Below are positions 8,474-18,400 of a DNA stretch of 64,000 bases, in pieces; the stretch's first letter is position 1; every line of letters starts with the position of its first letter. The notes beneath the pieces are model-generated. The model was not told the DNA's origin and did not search any database. It was given only the letters and a program-made list of their open reading frames with translations. The stretch is from WRGA01 sp031553395 (GTDB taxonomy: Bacteria > Bacteroidota > Bacteroidia > Bacteroidales > WRGA01). The DNA lies in the NCBI GenBank assembly GCA_031553395.1, contig JAVBLR010000006.1, positions 124,001-188,000 of the forward strand, read 5' to 3'. Position numbers and translations under genes: made by a program.

Positions 8474-10039
8474 TCAATTCCCGTTGAAAAATATGTATAA
8501 TCCGATCATTATTACGGCTAATACACTCCAAGCAATTTTTACGCTACCCGATATTTTGATTGGTTTGTGCTCCAATGTCGACGCGGAAGGATCGGTTTTC
8601 GTTGCCAACGAATAAATGAAAATGAAACAAGCCAAGAATACAAATATAAAAAAGGATAAATATAAAAAGTGCATTCCTTGGAATATCAATCCGCAATAAT
8701 ACAAAATACCTGTTCCGATACTGAAAATCGTTCCCGCGGTGAGAACAAGATTGATTGCTTTTTCGGATGTCTTTTTCCAAAATACGGCAAACAGGAACGC
8801 TGCTGACATCGGCGGTGCGATGAAACTTAGTACCGATTGGAAAATATTAAAGAAACTCAATCCTTGAATAAATGTTATTCCGATGGCCAATAAAATTGAT
8901 AAAACGGCACCTGTAAATACGACAATACGACCTATTTTCGTGATTTCCGAATTACTTGCGTTCGGTTTATATCTTTTTATGTAAATATCCATAGTAAATA
9001 CTGTGCTCAACGAATTTAGCGCCGAACCTACGGTGCTGACCAATGCTGCCATCATCACCACGACTACCAGTCCGATCAATCCCGGAGGCAATACTTTTTC
9101 TACCAATTGCAAATAGGCATCGGTTGAGTCGCTTAACCCCGGAAGTAAGATGAAACACAAGATGCCCGGAAGAATAAACAACGGAAGGTCGATCAATTTC
9201 AACCATGCACAGAAATTGGCACCCATTTGTCCTTGTTTCAAATCTTTTGCTCCCAATACGGATTGTACCATAGATTGGTCGGTACACCAAAACCATACAC
9301 CCATAATCGGATAACCAACCAAAATGGCCAACCACGGGAAATTCGGATCACTCAACGGCTGGAACAGATTCCAATACGATGACGGGGTTTCCGTTATAAC
9401 TCGTTCGATTCCTCCGATACGAATCGTTGCTATTACAACTAATAAAACAGATACGGCGATCAGTAAGAGCATTTGAAAAACATTTGTATATGCAATCGCT
9501 TTCAATCCGCCTGCCATGGTAAATGCTGCGGAAACAAGTACGAGAATTATAATACAACACCACAAAGGCATATCAAGCAATTGAGACATAAATACTCCGC
9601 CCGAAAAGAGCGTTAATCCCAACCATGAAATCAAGATTGTGACGATTGTATACCATGCGATATATTTTCGCGTGTTTTCTCCGAAACGTTTTCCCATGTA
9701 TTCGGGAAGTGTCATTACTTTCGCACCCAAATAGCGAGGAGCAAAGACAAAAGCCAACAAACAAATGAACGGAAAAGCGTACCAGGAGAAATTCCCTGCA
9801 ACGATACCGCTTTCATAACCGCTGCTCGCATTCGCGATCAACATGGAAGGCCCGACATTCGTTCCCCACATGGTTAATCCGATGGCAAACCAACCGAGTG
9901 ATTTATTTGCCAAGAAAAGATTATCTTCTTTCTTTTTGTTTTTTCCGAAACTCGCCCAATAGGCTATGGCCAGCAAGATTACAACATAAACCGCTATAAC
10001 CCCGAGATCCAAACCTGTTAATTCAATGATGTTATTCAT
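8474..10039 (-). CDS. Sodium:solute symporter (SSS/SGLT family) in the corrinoid block
   Basis: The 521-residue inner-membrane protein has about 13-14 hydrophobic segments. Family features include the N-terminal YWASFGKNKKKEDNLFLANKSLGW, the segment FAPRYLGAKVMTLPEYMGKR, and the later TVGSALNSLSTVFTMDIY stretch that forms part of the sodium site in SGLT-like porters. It should import a sugar or sugar acid with sodium. It is encoded between two corrinoid-pathway genes (URO-D-like upstream, homocysteine methyltransferase downstream), which suggests that it brings in the methylated substrate; this is inference. The C-terminus is short after the last transmembrane segment. Confidence 0.9.
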   Translation of the reverse strand: MNNIIELTGLDLGVIAVYVVILLAIAYWASFGKNKKKEDNLFLANKSLGWFAIGLTMWGTNVGPSMLIANASSGYESGIVAGNFSWYAFPFICLLAFVFAPRYLGAKVMTLPEYMGKRFGENTRKYIAWYTIVTILISWLGLTLFSGGVFMSQLLDMPLWCCIIILVLVSAAFTMAGGLKAIAYTNVFQMLLLIAVSVLLVVIATIRIGGIERVITETPSSYWNLFQPLSDPNFPWLAILVGYPIMGVWFWCTDQSMVQSVLGAKDLKQGQMGANFCAWLKLIDLPLFILPGILCFILLPGLSDSTDAYLQLVEKVLPPGLIGLVVVVMMAALVSTVGSALNSLSTVFTMDIYIKRYKPNASNSEITKIGRIVVFTGAVLSILLAIGITFIQGLSFFNIFQSVLSFIAPPMSAAFLFAVFWKKTSEKAINLVLTAGTIFSIGTGILYYCGLIFQGMHFLYLSFFIFVFLACFIFIYSLATKTDPSASTLEHKPIKISGSVKIAWSVLAVIMIGLYIFFNGN

Positions 10040-10105
10040 GATAGTTAAGAGTTAAGAATAATGATTCTCGGCATCATTTTGCCGATTGATATTTTGATTT
10101 TCACC

Positions 10106-10182
10106 GTAGGGGCGGATTATTATCCGCCCGATTACGACGTTCCATGCATTTTTTAATTTCCGACGGATAATAATTCGCCCGT
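10106..10182. repeat. Inverted pair of GGGCGGAT hairpins
   Basis: A hairpin at 10110-10129 (GGGCGGAT, TATT loop, ATCCGCCC) is followed by a diverged copy in opposite orientation around 10163-10182. A third relative (GGGCAGAT CAT ATCTGCCC) lies at 62465-62483. Together they fill the gap between the second URO-D-like gene and the SSS gene. Confidence 0.75.
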
Positions 10183-10186
10183 ACCG

Positions 10187-11248
10187 TTATCGGTATTTTT
10201 CAATTATTGTTAATGCTTTATCTATTTCGCTTTCCGATTTAAAATCCATTTGGATATTCAAGCCTTGATTTCCGACATTATCTAACAGCGGTTGCAATTC
10301 ATCCAATGTTACCCAATTGGCCATTATTGATTTTCCGCCTGCCAGAATCTTTTTGTAAAGATCGTACCAACGAGGATCCCCGCCTTGCGGTTGACCGACG
10401 CCCGGAGTCCATTGTATCGCATTCAGTTTTTCCAATTCCAAAACGGCATCCAGATGTCGGATTGCATCCACCCCATCAAGATGATAGAGCGTATAATCCA
10501 ATTTGTTGCATTGTTCTTGCAGGAACGGGAATGCGAATGTACGGAAATCGTCTTCGCCGATCATGATGGAAATATCGCATTGCAATTTGGAAACTTTTCC
10601 CGGTCCCCAAATTGAGAAATAGCAGAAAGCCATTTCTCCATTGACATTGATGATATCGTAAATTTGATCGAATACCTTGAAATATGCGTTGTTGATTTCC
10701 TGTAATTGAACCAATGTGTTATCCGGATCCATGATCAAATCCATCAATACATTGTCGGAGCCTTTCAAACTTGCCAAAACATCCAATCCTTCCACCAAAT
10801 CGGGGCATCCTACCAAGTAATTGCCTTGAGCTTTTTCTTTGCATTTACGCAATAAGTCAAGGTGAAGTTGCCACCACTTGTTTGATTCGTCAAACACGAT
10901 GTTTCCGTCGAAGTCATGTTTTTCACGAATCCAGATGGTATCGTCGCGACCTTCCAATTCGGCACCGAGAATCGCGCCTAAAGAACCCGGACCCAATTGC
11001 GTGTTTGCAACCGGTAAGATATCTGCCTCATAAGAATATTTTGACATCTTATAATTCAGATAATCCGATCTCCAATCGGGATCAAACCAAAATTGATTGA
11101 TATCTTTCGTCGGTACGGGTTCGAGGATATTCGCGTAAGGCGCACCCTCTTTATCCAAATGCTCCCACATGGTCAGTACGATTCCTTTTTGGTTCCACCA
11201 ATCCATGTAATGTTTTTTCGATTCGTCGAAATTTGCTTTCCAGATCAT
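10187..11248 (-). CDS. Second URO-D-family protein, candidate substrate-facing methyltransferase
   Basis: The 353-residue soluble protein has the uroporphyrinogen-decarboxylase-like fold signature but a different metal-site pattern from the copy at 4803. The conserved strand reads LYHLDG (His256-x-Asp258), with no Cys in place of the second ligand, then IQWTPGVGQPQGGDP and MANW. NTQLGPGSLGAILGAELEG and SIWGPGKVSKLQCD resemble URO-D relatives found near glycoside hydrolases. In known O-demethylase systems URO-D-like proteins act as either methyltransferase component, so this one may bind the methylated substrate; that is inference. It starts 3 bp after the alpha/beta hydrolase stop and is clearly co-transcribed with GH31. 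Confidence 0.78.
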   Translation of the reverse strand: MIWKANFDESKKHYMDWWNQKGIVLTMWEHLDKEGAPYANILEPVPTKDINQFWFDPDWRSDYLNYKMSKYSYEADILPVANTQLGPGSLGAILGAELEGRDDTIWIREKHDFDGNIVFDESNKWWQLHLDLLRKCKEKAQGNYLVGCPDLVEGLDVLASLKGSDNVLMDLIMDPDNTLVQLQEINNAYFKVFDQIYDIINVNGEMAFCYFSIWGPGKVSKLQCDISIMIGEDDFRTFAFPFLQEQCNKLDYTLYHLDGVDAIRHLDAVLELEKLNAIQWTPGVGQPQGGDPRWYDLYKKILAGGKSIMANWVTLDELQPLLDNVGNQGLNIQMDFKSESEIDKALTIIEKYR

Positions 11249-11251
11249 GTA

Positions 11252-11992
11252 TTATAAATTATGATTAATCTCATTAAAAAAATAAAGTAATTCATCAATG
11301 GTCTTTTGCTGTTGCTCTTTCAATGAAATATCAGCTGAATGATCCATCAAAAGATGTCCTAAATACCCGAATTGTGAGTGGTTACCTCCTTTTATCATTA
11401 TTAATTTTGAATCGGCAGGTAATTTATTTGCATTTTGCAAGACCTCTTTCATACTTGCAAGTCCGTCATTTTCAGCATATATTTTTACACAAGGAATGTT
11501 TTGTCCGGATAAATCCAAATCTCTCGGATGAGATGTTCCCAATAAAAACAGTCCTTTAAAAGCATCCGGATTTTCATAAACAAGCTGAGATGCTATTTTT
11601 CCCCCTTGAGAATGTCCCCCGATCACATAATTGTTCTGCTTCAAATTAAATAATCCGCATATTCTTTGATAGTTATATGAAGGTATTCTCCAAGGAGATT
11701 TTAATAAATGACATGTAAAACCCGATTCCGCTAATTTTCTGCAAAGAGGAGCGTAAGCCTTCGGATCTGTCAAAGCTCCTTGAAGAAAAATAATTTCAAA
11801 CTTATTTACCTTTTCCTTGGATTGAAAAATAAATTGGTCATTATTTTCAATTACGGTTATTTTGTTTGAATTTGTAAATGTATCGCCGGGAAGATCCCGA
11901 GATTGGTATGTTGTCCAAATCCAAATAAAGAAAATAATGGAAAGACTAATCCAAATCGTACCGATAATTTTCTTTTTACCTCCTTTTTGCAT
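11252..11992 (-). CDS. Membrane-anchored alpha/beta hydrolase, possible esterase
   Basis: The 246-residue protein has one N-terminal transmembrane helix (about 9-27) after a basic start, so the hydrolase domain should face the periplasm. The catalytic triad is visible: Ser128 in GGHSQGG, Asp176 in AENDG, His205 in GGNHSQFG. The fold resembles the small Abhydrolase_5 type. A carboxyl-esterase role, such as removal of acetyl groups from a pectic sugar, is possible because it lies 3 bp upstream of the URO-D-like gene and just downstream of GH31. Substrate is not known. Codon use is more AT-rich than in its neighbours. Confidence 0.78.
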   Translation of the reverse strand: MQKGGKKKIIGTIWISLSIIFFIWIWTTYQSRDLPGDTFTNSNKITVIENNDQFIFQSKEKVNKFEIIFLQGALTDPKAYAPLCRKLAESGFTCHLLKSPWRIPSYNYQRICGLFNLKQNNYVIGGHSQGGKIASQLVYENPDAFKGLFLLGTSHPRDLDLSGQNIPCVKIYAENDGLASMKEVLQNANKLPADSKLIMIKGGNHSQFGYLGHLLMDHSADISLKEQQQKTIDELLYFFNEINHNL

Positions 11993-12016
11993 ATAATTAT
12001 AAAATCACTGGGGACT

Positions 12017-14227
12017 TTAATATTTAACGTTCACGATTTTATTCAAATCCATTTCGTCCGTGCAATCGACATCTTCGGGATATATCGGGATTGATGCTCC
12101 TTGTTTGACAAATACAGGCATTTCTTCTAAAGGAATTTCTACATTTTTCAACCATTGATTTCCTTCAAAAATCTCTTTCGTGAAAAAATGTACCCATTTA
12201 CCCTCCGGGAGATAAATATCTCGTTTGTTGTCCGAATTCATAACGGGAGCAACAAGTATGTTATCGCCAAAATAATATTGATCGTCGATGTGGCGACAGG
12301 TTTTATCATTTGGATGATGCATCATCAATGCCCGAATTACGGGGAACCCTGTTTTTGTCGTTTTTTCGCTTTGTTCGAGGATGTACGGAATCAATTTATA
12401 TCGAAGATTCCACCATTTCCTGATGATCGGCGCAATGTTCGGATAATGCCACGGTTCCCGCTTGTAAGATCCATGATAACGAATATGAGACGTAAACACG
12501 CCGAATTGCGTCCAACGAACATAAATATCTTCGGGAAGAACGGAATTCATGAAATTCGGAACCCCGTGAAATCCGGGAACATCATGGCTCCAGAAACCGA
12601 AACCCGATAATCCGAGATGTAATCCACCTTTCAACGAACCTGCGAGTCCGTCCCACGAACAAGCCGAATCACCACCCCAGTGCAACGGATAACGTTGAGC
12701 TCCGGCCCACCCGGCTCTTGCCCAAATAATACCGTCACCCGTAACTTCTTTCGTAATTTCGTATGCTGCTTTTTGATAGAGAAGCGGATATAAATTATGC
12801 AGTTTGTCGGGAGACATGTTTTTATATTCCGCATCCAAATGGATATCTTCGCCGAAATCCGTTTTGATGCACACGACACCCATATCCAGCAATTTTTTCA
12901 ATAATCCTTTGTACCATTCGGTCGCTTTGTCGTATGTGAAATCGATCGTTCCCGCATAATCCTGTACGCTGAAATTGGACGCACCTTGTATCTTGCGTTC
13001 ACTTTTGCTGATATATTCGTTTGCTTTCGCTTCTTCGTATTGTTCAGCCGCATAAGCAATGTAAGGCAATTGCCACAAACTGACGCGGTAGCCTTTTTCT
13101 TTCAGATCATGAATGAACTTTTGCGGATCGGGAAAACGTTCGTCGTTGAATTTCCATTCGCATAACCAATCGGTTTCAAACCATCCCGTATCCAAATGAA
13201 TGACATCGCACGGATATCTTTCTTTGCGTAAACGATTGCAAATTTCATTTACTTCATCTGCCGAGAAATAAGTCATGCGGCTCATCCATACACCGAAACT
13301 CCAAAGCGGCGGCATGGACGGAAATCCGGTCAATTGTCGGTATCCGAGCAATATTTCTTCAAAATCGTCACCGCCGATCAGGAAAAAATCCACAAGCGGT
13401 TCTTCCGACATCATCTGTACCGAACGGGTCGAATGATCTGCAAGAGAGAACTTGGCGAAAGAAGTTGTATGCATAAACAACCCGTACATTTCCGTAGACA
13501 TGAAAAACGGAATATTCTTGTATGTGCGTCGATTATTTACGCCTTGTCCGTCCTGATTGCGCAATTGAACCGTTTTACCCGACAAATCCATCTTGGCAAA
13601 TCGTTCACCCGTACCGACGAAACACTCATCCGGTTCGGCCCGGAAAGAATAAGTCGTGCGATTCGGTTTGCCGTTTCGTTCGATGTATGCCAACGCAAAA
13701 GCGTCATGACGAGTAGGCGAGAACATATCGTATGCCGAGATTTTTATTTCTTTGTCTCCGTCAGGGAAAAATCGAATATCGATCGTTTCTTGCGGACCGG
13801 GTTGCAGATCGCTCCACCAATCGATTTCCGGTTCTTTGAAATTAATCAACGCTTTTTTGTTGCCTTTCGAATCGCGAATAATCCAATCGGTCGCATTTTT
13901 CTCGAACGAAAGAGGGGAGATGTGCAAATCGGAAGATAAATCCAACATTTCCGAAGATTCGGAAATACTGCCTTCCAATGCCATCGACACGCGAAGTATT
14001 TTATTGCCGTATGCTTTCAGACGCAATACATATACTTTTCGCGGTTCGGTTGTATCCGGTGTAATTTCGTTCGAATTATTTTGCTTTTGAAAAGGAACGG
14101 AAATAAATATCTCTCCGTTTTTTTCTTCGATCCGTTCGGGAGTACAAGCTCTCCAAAGAGCTTCTCCTTCGTTCAGCTCCGTATCGAAATCCAGAAAATC
14201 GAATAATTGGTAATTAGTTTGCTTCAT
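12017..14227 (-). CDS. GH31 alpha-glycosidase (alpha-xylosidase type)
   Basis: The 736-residue protein contains the GH31 catalytic barrel. The nucleophile motif is IKTDFGE (near residue 455) and the acid/base is in WGGDSACSW (near 517). An N-terminal beta-sandwich (GTGERFAKMDLSGKTVQLRNQDG) and the distal part IWARAGWAGAQRYP look like YicI-type alpha-xylosidases. There is no signal peptide, so it should act in the cytoplasm on imported oligosaccharides. Next to the corrinoid methyltransferase genes, release of alpha-linked xylose or 2-O-methyl-xylose, a component of RG-II, is an attractive guess but not shown by sequence. Alpha-glucosidase or alpha-galactosidase activity is less likely. Confidence 0.88.
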   Translation of the reverse strand: MKQTNYQLFDFLDFDTELNEGEALWRACTPERIEEKNGEIFISVPFQKQNNSNEITPDTTEPRKVYVLRLKAYGNKILRVSMALEGSISESSEMLDLSSDLHISPLSFEKNATDWIIRDSKGNKKALINFKEPEIDWWSDLQPGPQETIDIRFFPDGDKEIKISAYDMFSPTRHDAFALAYIERNGKPNRTTYSFRAEPDECFVGTGERFAKMDLSGKTVQLRNQDGQGVNNRRTYKNIPFFMSTEMYGLFMHTTSFAKFSLADHSTRSVQMMSEEPLVDFFLIGGDDFEEILLGYRQLTGFPSMPPLWSFGVWMSRMTYFSADEVNEICNRLRKERYPCDVIHLDTGWFETDWLCEWKFNDERFPDPQKFIHDLKEKGYRVSLWQLPYIAYAAEQYEEAKANEYISKSERKIQGASNFSVQDYAGTIDFTYDKATEWYKGLLKKLLDMGVVCIKTDFGEDIHLDAEYKNMSPDKLHNLYPLLYQKAAYEITKEVTGDGIIWARAGWAGAQRYPLHWGGDSACSWDGLAGSLKGGLHLGLSGFGFWSHDVPGFHGVPNFMNSVLPEDIYVRWTQFGVFTSHIRYHGSYKREPWHYPNIAPIIRKWWNLRYKLIPYILEQSEKTTKTGFPVIRALMMHHPNDKTCRHIDDQYYFGDNILVAPVMNSDNKRDIYLPEGKWVHFFTKEIFEGNQWLKNVEIPLEEMPVFVKQGASIPIYPEDVDCTDEMDLNKIVNVKY

Positions 14228-14244
14228 ATTTTTTGCTGTTGTTT

Positions 14245-14482
14245 ATCCGCACACGGAATGCACGGAGTACACGGAATAACACGGTAAGATTTTGACTCTG
14301 TCAAAACTTTTTCAAGACCGAACCCGGAGGAGACACGGAGGCACAGAGTTACGCAAGCAGTGCTGCATTCTTTGTTTTTTAATTCTCTGTGGCTTTGTGT
14401 CTCCGGGTTCATTGATTTAATATTTGCGTAAGCAAATTATTACCGTGTTATTCTGTGCTTTCCGTGTATTCCGTGTGCGGAT
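14245..14482. repeat. Nested long inverted repeat (ACACGGA type)
   Basis: Outer arms 14245-14287 and 14440-14482 pair over about 43 bp with a few mismatches. Inside, a second pair of arms (GAACCCGGAG near 14319 and CTCCGGGTTC near 14401) forms a nested hairpin, and TTTTGACTCTGTCAAAA forms a small palindrome near 14290. It fills the gap between the mutarotase and GH31 genes and is a diverged relative of the repeat at 6605-6760. Confidence 0.88.
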
Positions 14483-14484
14483 TC

Positions 14485-15171
14485 TTATTTTGTCGGAACT
14501 TCCGAGAACATTGCCCATGTTTCTCCGGGATCACTTCCTTTGATTCCTTCTTGATATTTTGCCATAAGAGCATTCCATTCGTCTACTTTCGGATTATTTT
14601 CCGTTGTTTTCGGGTTCAATTCGTCCAATGTTTTTCCTTCGGGAATGCTGATGATCAACATTAATTGACGTCCGTTTCTGAAAATCAGCAATTGTTGAAA
14701 ATCAGCGTTACAGAATCCGCGGGAAATTTCCGGTCGTTTTTCGAATTGCGTAGCGTGATAATCCATATATTCCTGTTGCAAAGTCGCATCATCGGCGAGA
14801 TTCGCACTCATGATGTTATGCACCCAATTCCCCGGAACAGCTTTCGTGTCACACATTTGACGTTCGAAAATATAAAAAGGATCTTCATATAAACGTATGG
14901 TTGCCGTCGGTAATGCTTCTCTAATTTGATCTTGAATTAATCCTGAATTCATGAATTTATCGTAAAGAACAATTCTGTTTTTCCACCGGTATACGCTGCT
15001 CTTACTTTTATTATTTTTCATAATTTCTGTAATTTTATTTATTTGAATACTATCCGCTTGATCGTTTGTGATAATTTCAATTACGGACGGATAGGTGTTT
15101 GATTCCTTTTTGCATCCTGAAATCAATAAAATACAGAAAATCGGAATTAATAATACTTTTACTGTTCTCAT
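14485..15171 (-). CDS. Lipoprotein with L-rhamnose-mutarotase-like domain
   Basis: The 228-residue protein starts with a lipoprotein signal (ILLISGC, lipidation Cys at residue 20). The C-terminal half (about 125-225) resembles the RhaM / DUF718 L-rhamnose mutarotase family: EYMDYHATQFEKRPEI, QLLIFRNGRQLMLIISI, and NPKVDEWNALMAKYQ followed by WAMFSEV. Family members interconvert alpha and beta anomers of L-rhamnose. A lipid-anchored form is unusual because RhaM is cytoplasmic. The N-terminal about 100 residues have no clear match. It lies directly downstream of the rhamnosidase fusion gene, which fits a role on freshly released sugar. Confidence 0.68.
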   Translation of the reverse strand: MRTVKVLLIPIFCILLISGCKKESNTYPSVIEIITNDQADSIQINKITEIMKNNKSKSSVYRWKNRIVLYDKFMNSGLIQDQIREALPTATIRLYEDPFYIFERQMCDTKAVPGNWVHNIMSANLADDATLQQEYMDYHATQFEKRPEISRGFCNADFQQLLIFRNGRQLMLIISIPEGKTLDELNPKTTENNPKVDEWNALMAKYQEGIKGSDPGETWAMFSEVPTK

Positions 15172-15233
15172 GGTATAATTACTATCGGTTTATTTTTTCA
15201 TCCCTGTTTTCTCCCGGAATATTTTATTTTGTT

Positions 15234-15414
15234 TTTTGACTTCGTCAAAATTGATTTATCTCTCACAGATTGCGCAGATGACACAGATTTTTCTAAATCA
15301 TATAAAACAGATTTGTCGATTTAATAAATATGGTTCATCATTCTGAAAATTTATTGATTTACACTAATTTAAAAAATCTGTGTTATCTGTGAATTGAAAA
15401 TCGACGGAGTCAAA
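15234..15414. repeat. Composite inverted repeat (CACAGAT type with TTTTGAC palindrome)
   Basis: The left arm (about 15234-15292) carries the palindrome TTTTGAC TTC GTCAAAA and then CACAGATT words; the right arm (about 15371-15414) carries the complements in reverse order, ending in GGAGTCAAA. The same composition recurs at 53667-53826. It lies between the fusion and mutarotase genes. Confidence 0.8.
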
Positions 15415-15432
15415 TCCGTGAGAACCAAATAT

Positions 15433-18400
15433 TCATTTTTGAAAAAATGATTTTAAATATCTTGCGTTTGCTCCGTAATTCCACTTAACGTTATGTACAT
15501 CCGTCGTGTCGCGCGAACGTTCAACGACTAACCAACCGCTCCAACCCATTTTATCGAGTGTTTCTTTTATTTTCGGCATATCAAGCTGCGGATCGTTTTG
15601 GATCCAATGCCCGTCGGTATTGGAAACGTGAATTTGAATGATGCGATCTTTTCCCAATGTTTTCAATGCTTTCACCACATCTTCGTCGCGTTTTATGATG
15701 CTTGAGAAATTAACGTAACTTTTAATGGACGGCGAATTAATTTCATCGATCAATTTTGCTTCTTTTTCTGTCGGAAGATTCGTTTCGATACCGATGACAA
15801 CTCCTGCCGCTTCTGCTTTTTTCGCAACAATCTTCAATCGTTTTACGACTTCGGGATATAATTCCGGTTCTTTTACCAGGTCGCTTGCATTTCCCATTGG
15901 AAGGAACGCTACTTTTATACCCAATGATTTCATGGTCGCGATACATTCGTCGATCAGCGCTTCGTAATTATCGCGTTTGGCAAACGATTGTCCGTAAAAA
16001 GCAGACATGGCAACGGAACTGAATTGAATACCTACGCGGTTACATTCCGAAATGAATAGATCCACAAATTGCTTGTCGGTAAATTTATTGTCGAATGAAA
16101 CTCGTTTTCCCAATCCGCCCATATCGATTTCCAATCCGTCGGCATTCAGTTGAGACGCCAATTCCATCGCGCCGACTTTTTGACGTTTCAACATCATCCA
16201 GTCACATAACGAAACTTTATATCGATTCGGATTGTAGACTTGTATTTCCGATTCTTCAGTCAGAGAAGGCCATTCCATATTTTCGATCTTCGACCAAACC
16301 AATTGCTTCGGATCTACTTTCACATACTTGATTGCTTTCCGCCTCCAAGTATAAACGATGTGGATCATTCCGTCTTTCGATTGAATCACCGAAGGGTAGG
16401 AGTATTGGCTGATCGGAGAATTTTCCAAAACCAATGCTGCGTACCATGTTTTTCCGTCTTCCGAAACGGCAACATTCAATGGTGTGCGCGGACCCTTTCC
16501 GTTTTTCAGCGTATCGTTCGGCAAAACATGATTGTAAACCAACAATTGTCTGCCGTCTTTCATCGTTACGGCATCCGTTCCCGAATTGTTGTTGGGTAGC
16601 ATCGTTTTCGCCGGCGTTGACCAGGTTTTACCGTTGTCTTTCGACCAAGATTCGATCACCGATCTTTCCTTGCTGCGACAGAGAATTTGCAATTGTCCGT
16701 CGGGATAGGTCAAGACAGACGGTTGAATCGTGTTGAATTCTTTTCCGTCGTTGATCGGACCAACCTTTTTCCATGTTTTTCCGAAATCTTTCGTTGTTTC
16801 GAAATGAACTTTCCAGCCGTTTCCTTCCGTACTTGACGGACAGATCAACGTGCCGTCTTTCAATAAAACGGGTTTATTTTTAACCGGACCGATGAATCCT
16901 TCCGGTAAGTCGCGAGGTTGAGACCATGTAATTCCGCCATCTTTCGACGTAATCATTTTGCCTTTCCATCCGGCGACATTCGGACCTACTTTGTAGTATA
17001 ATTGCAATTCGCCGTTCGGAACCTGGTACAATACCGGATTCCAACATGCATATCTCAATGTATCGTTGATAATGCCGTTTGCCACGTTTTGCGGTTCCGT
17101 CCATTTATTGTTGATCAATCGGCTTACCCAAATGCAAACATCCGGGTTGCGTTCTTTTGTACCTCCGAACCAAGACGCAATCAAATGACCTTCTTTTGTT
17201 TCGGCAATGGTCGAGGCATGACTTTCGGGAAATGATGGTTTTTCGCAGATGAATTCTTGTACCAGAATTCCTTTTTTCCAACGATTTTCCGCTTCACCGT
17301 ATTTGCAAGTAAACGTATAATCACCTGAACCGATTTCCAGATTGACACGGTTTTCTTCTATACGAACGAATTTCAATCCTTCGGTTTTCATCACAGGATT
17401 TCCGTTTTCCGTTATTGCGTCGACCGATTCGGCGGGAATCAGAATATTGGCTCTCGTTCCCGGAGGAATGGTAATGTTCCACGTAAAAATACCGTCAACC
17501 AATTTCCAATTGCTTTTCACTTCTCCGTAAGGCGACCGGTAATTCGCATTCACGGATGTCAATGTTTCGGTCGGATTCGGTTTCATCCACAGCATTTTGT
17601 ATCCGGGTTGATTTTTATGCGTTTTGATTCCTGCCAAATCTTCGTACATCCAAACAATTAAGTCACCCAACAGCATCACATGATTTTGCGAATTCATTTT
17701 GGGACTTGCGGTATCTCCGTTCCAAAGTTCCCAAATGGTCGTAGCTCCTTTTTCGACCATGTATCCCCAACTCGGATATGTTTTTTGAGTCGCGATGGTG
17801 TATGCCAGATCCGCGCAACCTCTTTTTGTCAGTTCGCGCATCAACCATTGCGTTCCGATCACGCCGGTGCTGAGGTGTAATTTATCCGTAACGGAAATTT
17901 TATAAGTAACCTGATTGAAAACGGCATCTTCCTTATCTTTGTCGATCAAGCCGAAGGCTAGCGGCAATAAATTGGAAGTTACCGTATTATTTCCGTAGAA
18001 ATGTTCTTTCTCATTATAGAATTTATCGTTGAATGCTTTTCGAATGGTTGAAGCCAATGCCGCATAACCCGGAATATCCGCTTCGTTTCCGCTTAATTTG
18101 GCAAACTTTTGCATCATTTGAAGAAAATGATAATAATAAGCCGTAGCGATTAACGTGCCGTCGGTTTTGCGTCTCGGATCTTGCGAATGAATCATTTCCT
18201 GCGATTCGGGAGGAACACACCAATCACCGTATTTATCCTTGGTGACGATGTAATTCTGCATGTATTTATCCTTCATGTAATTCATCCATTTTTTCATGGA
18301 TGGATAATGCTTGATGATCGGGTCGGGATTTCCGAATTGTTCGTAAATCATCTCACCGACTTGCAGATATGTTCCCGGCCAAGTCATATTATCGCTGTAA

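Noticed and set aside
10040..10186. Possible cobalamin or SAM riboswitch near the corrinoid genes
   Set aside because: The gap holds only GGGCGGAT hairpins; no B12-box or SAM-type conserved core was seen here or upstream of 11992, 7657 or 6566.
10187..11248. HemE (haem biosynthesis) for the URO-D-like genes
   Set aside because: Both URO-D genes lie in a corrinoid methyltransferase cluster. The one at 4803 has the zinc-type His-x-Cys...Cys pattern of methyltransferases, and the one at 10187 groups with glycosidase-linked variants.
13334..13939. 201-residue open frame on the plus strand
   Set aside because: Antisense to GH31, with no family match and basic, Phe/Arg-rich composition typical of shadow frames.
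14224..14412. 62-residue open frame on the minus strand
   Set aside because: It lies wholly in the nested inverted repeat; its sequence is a translation of ACACGGA words.
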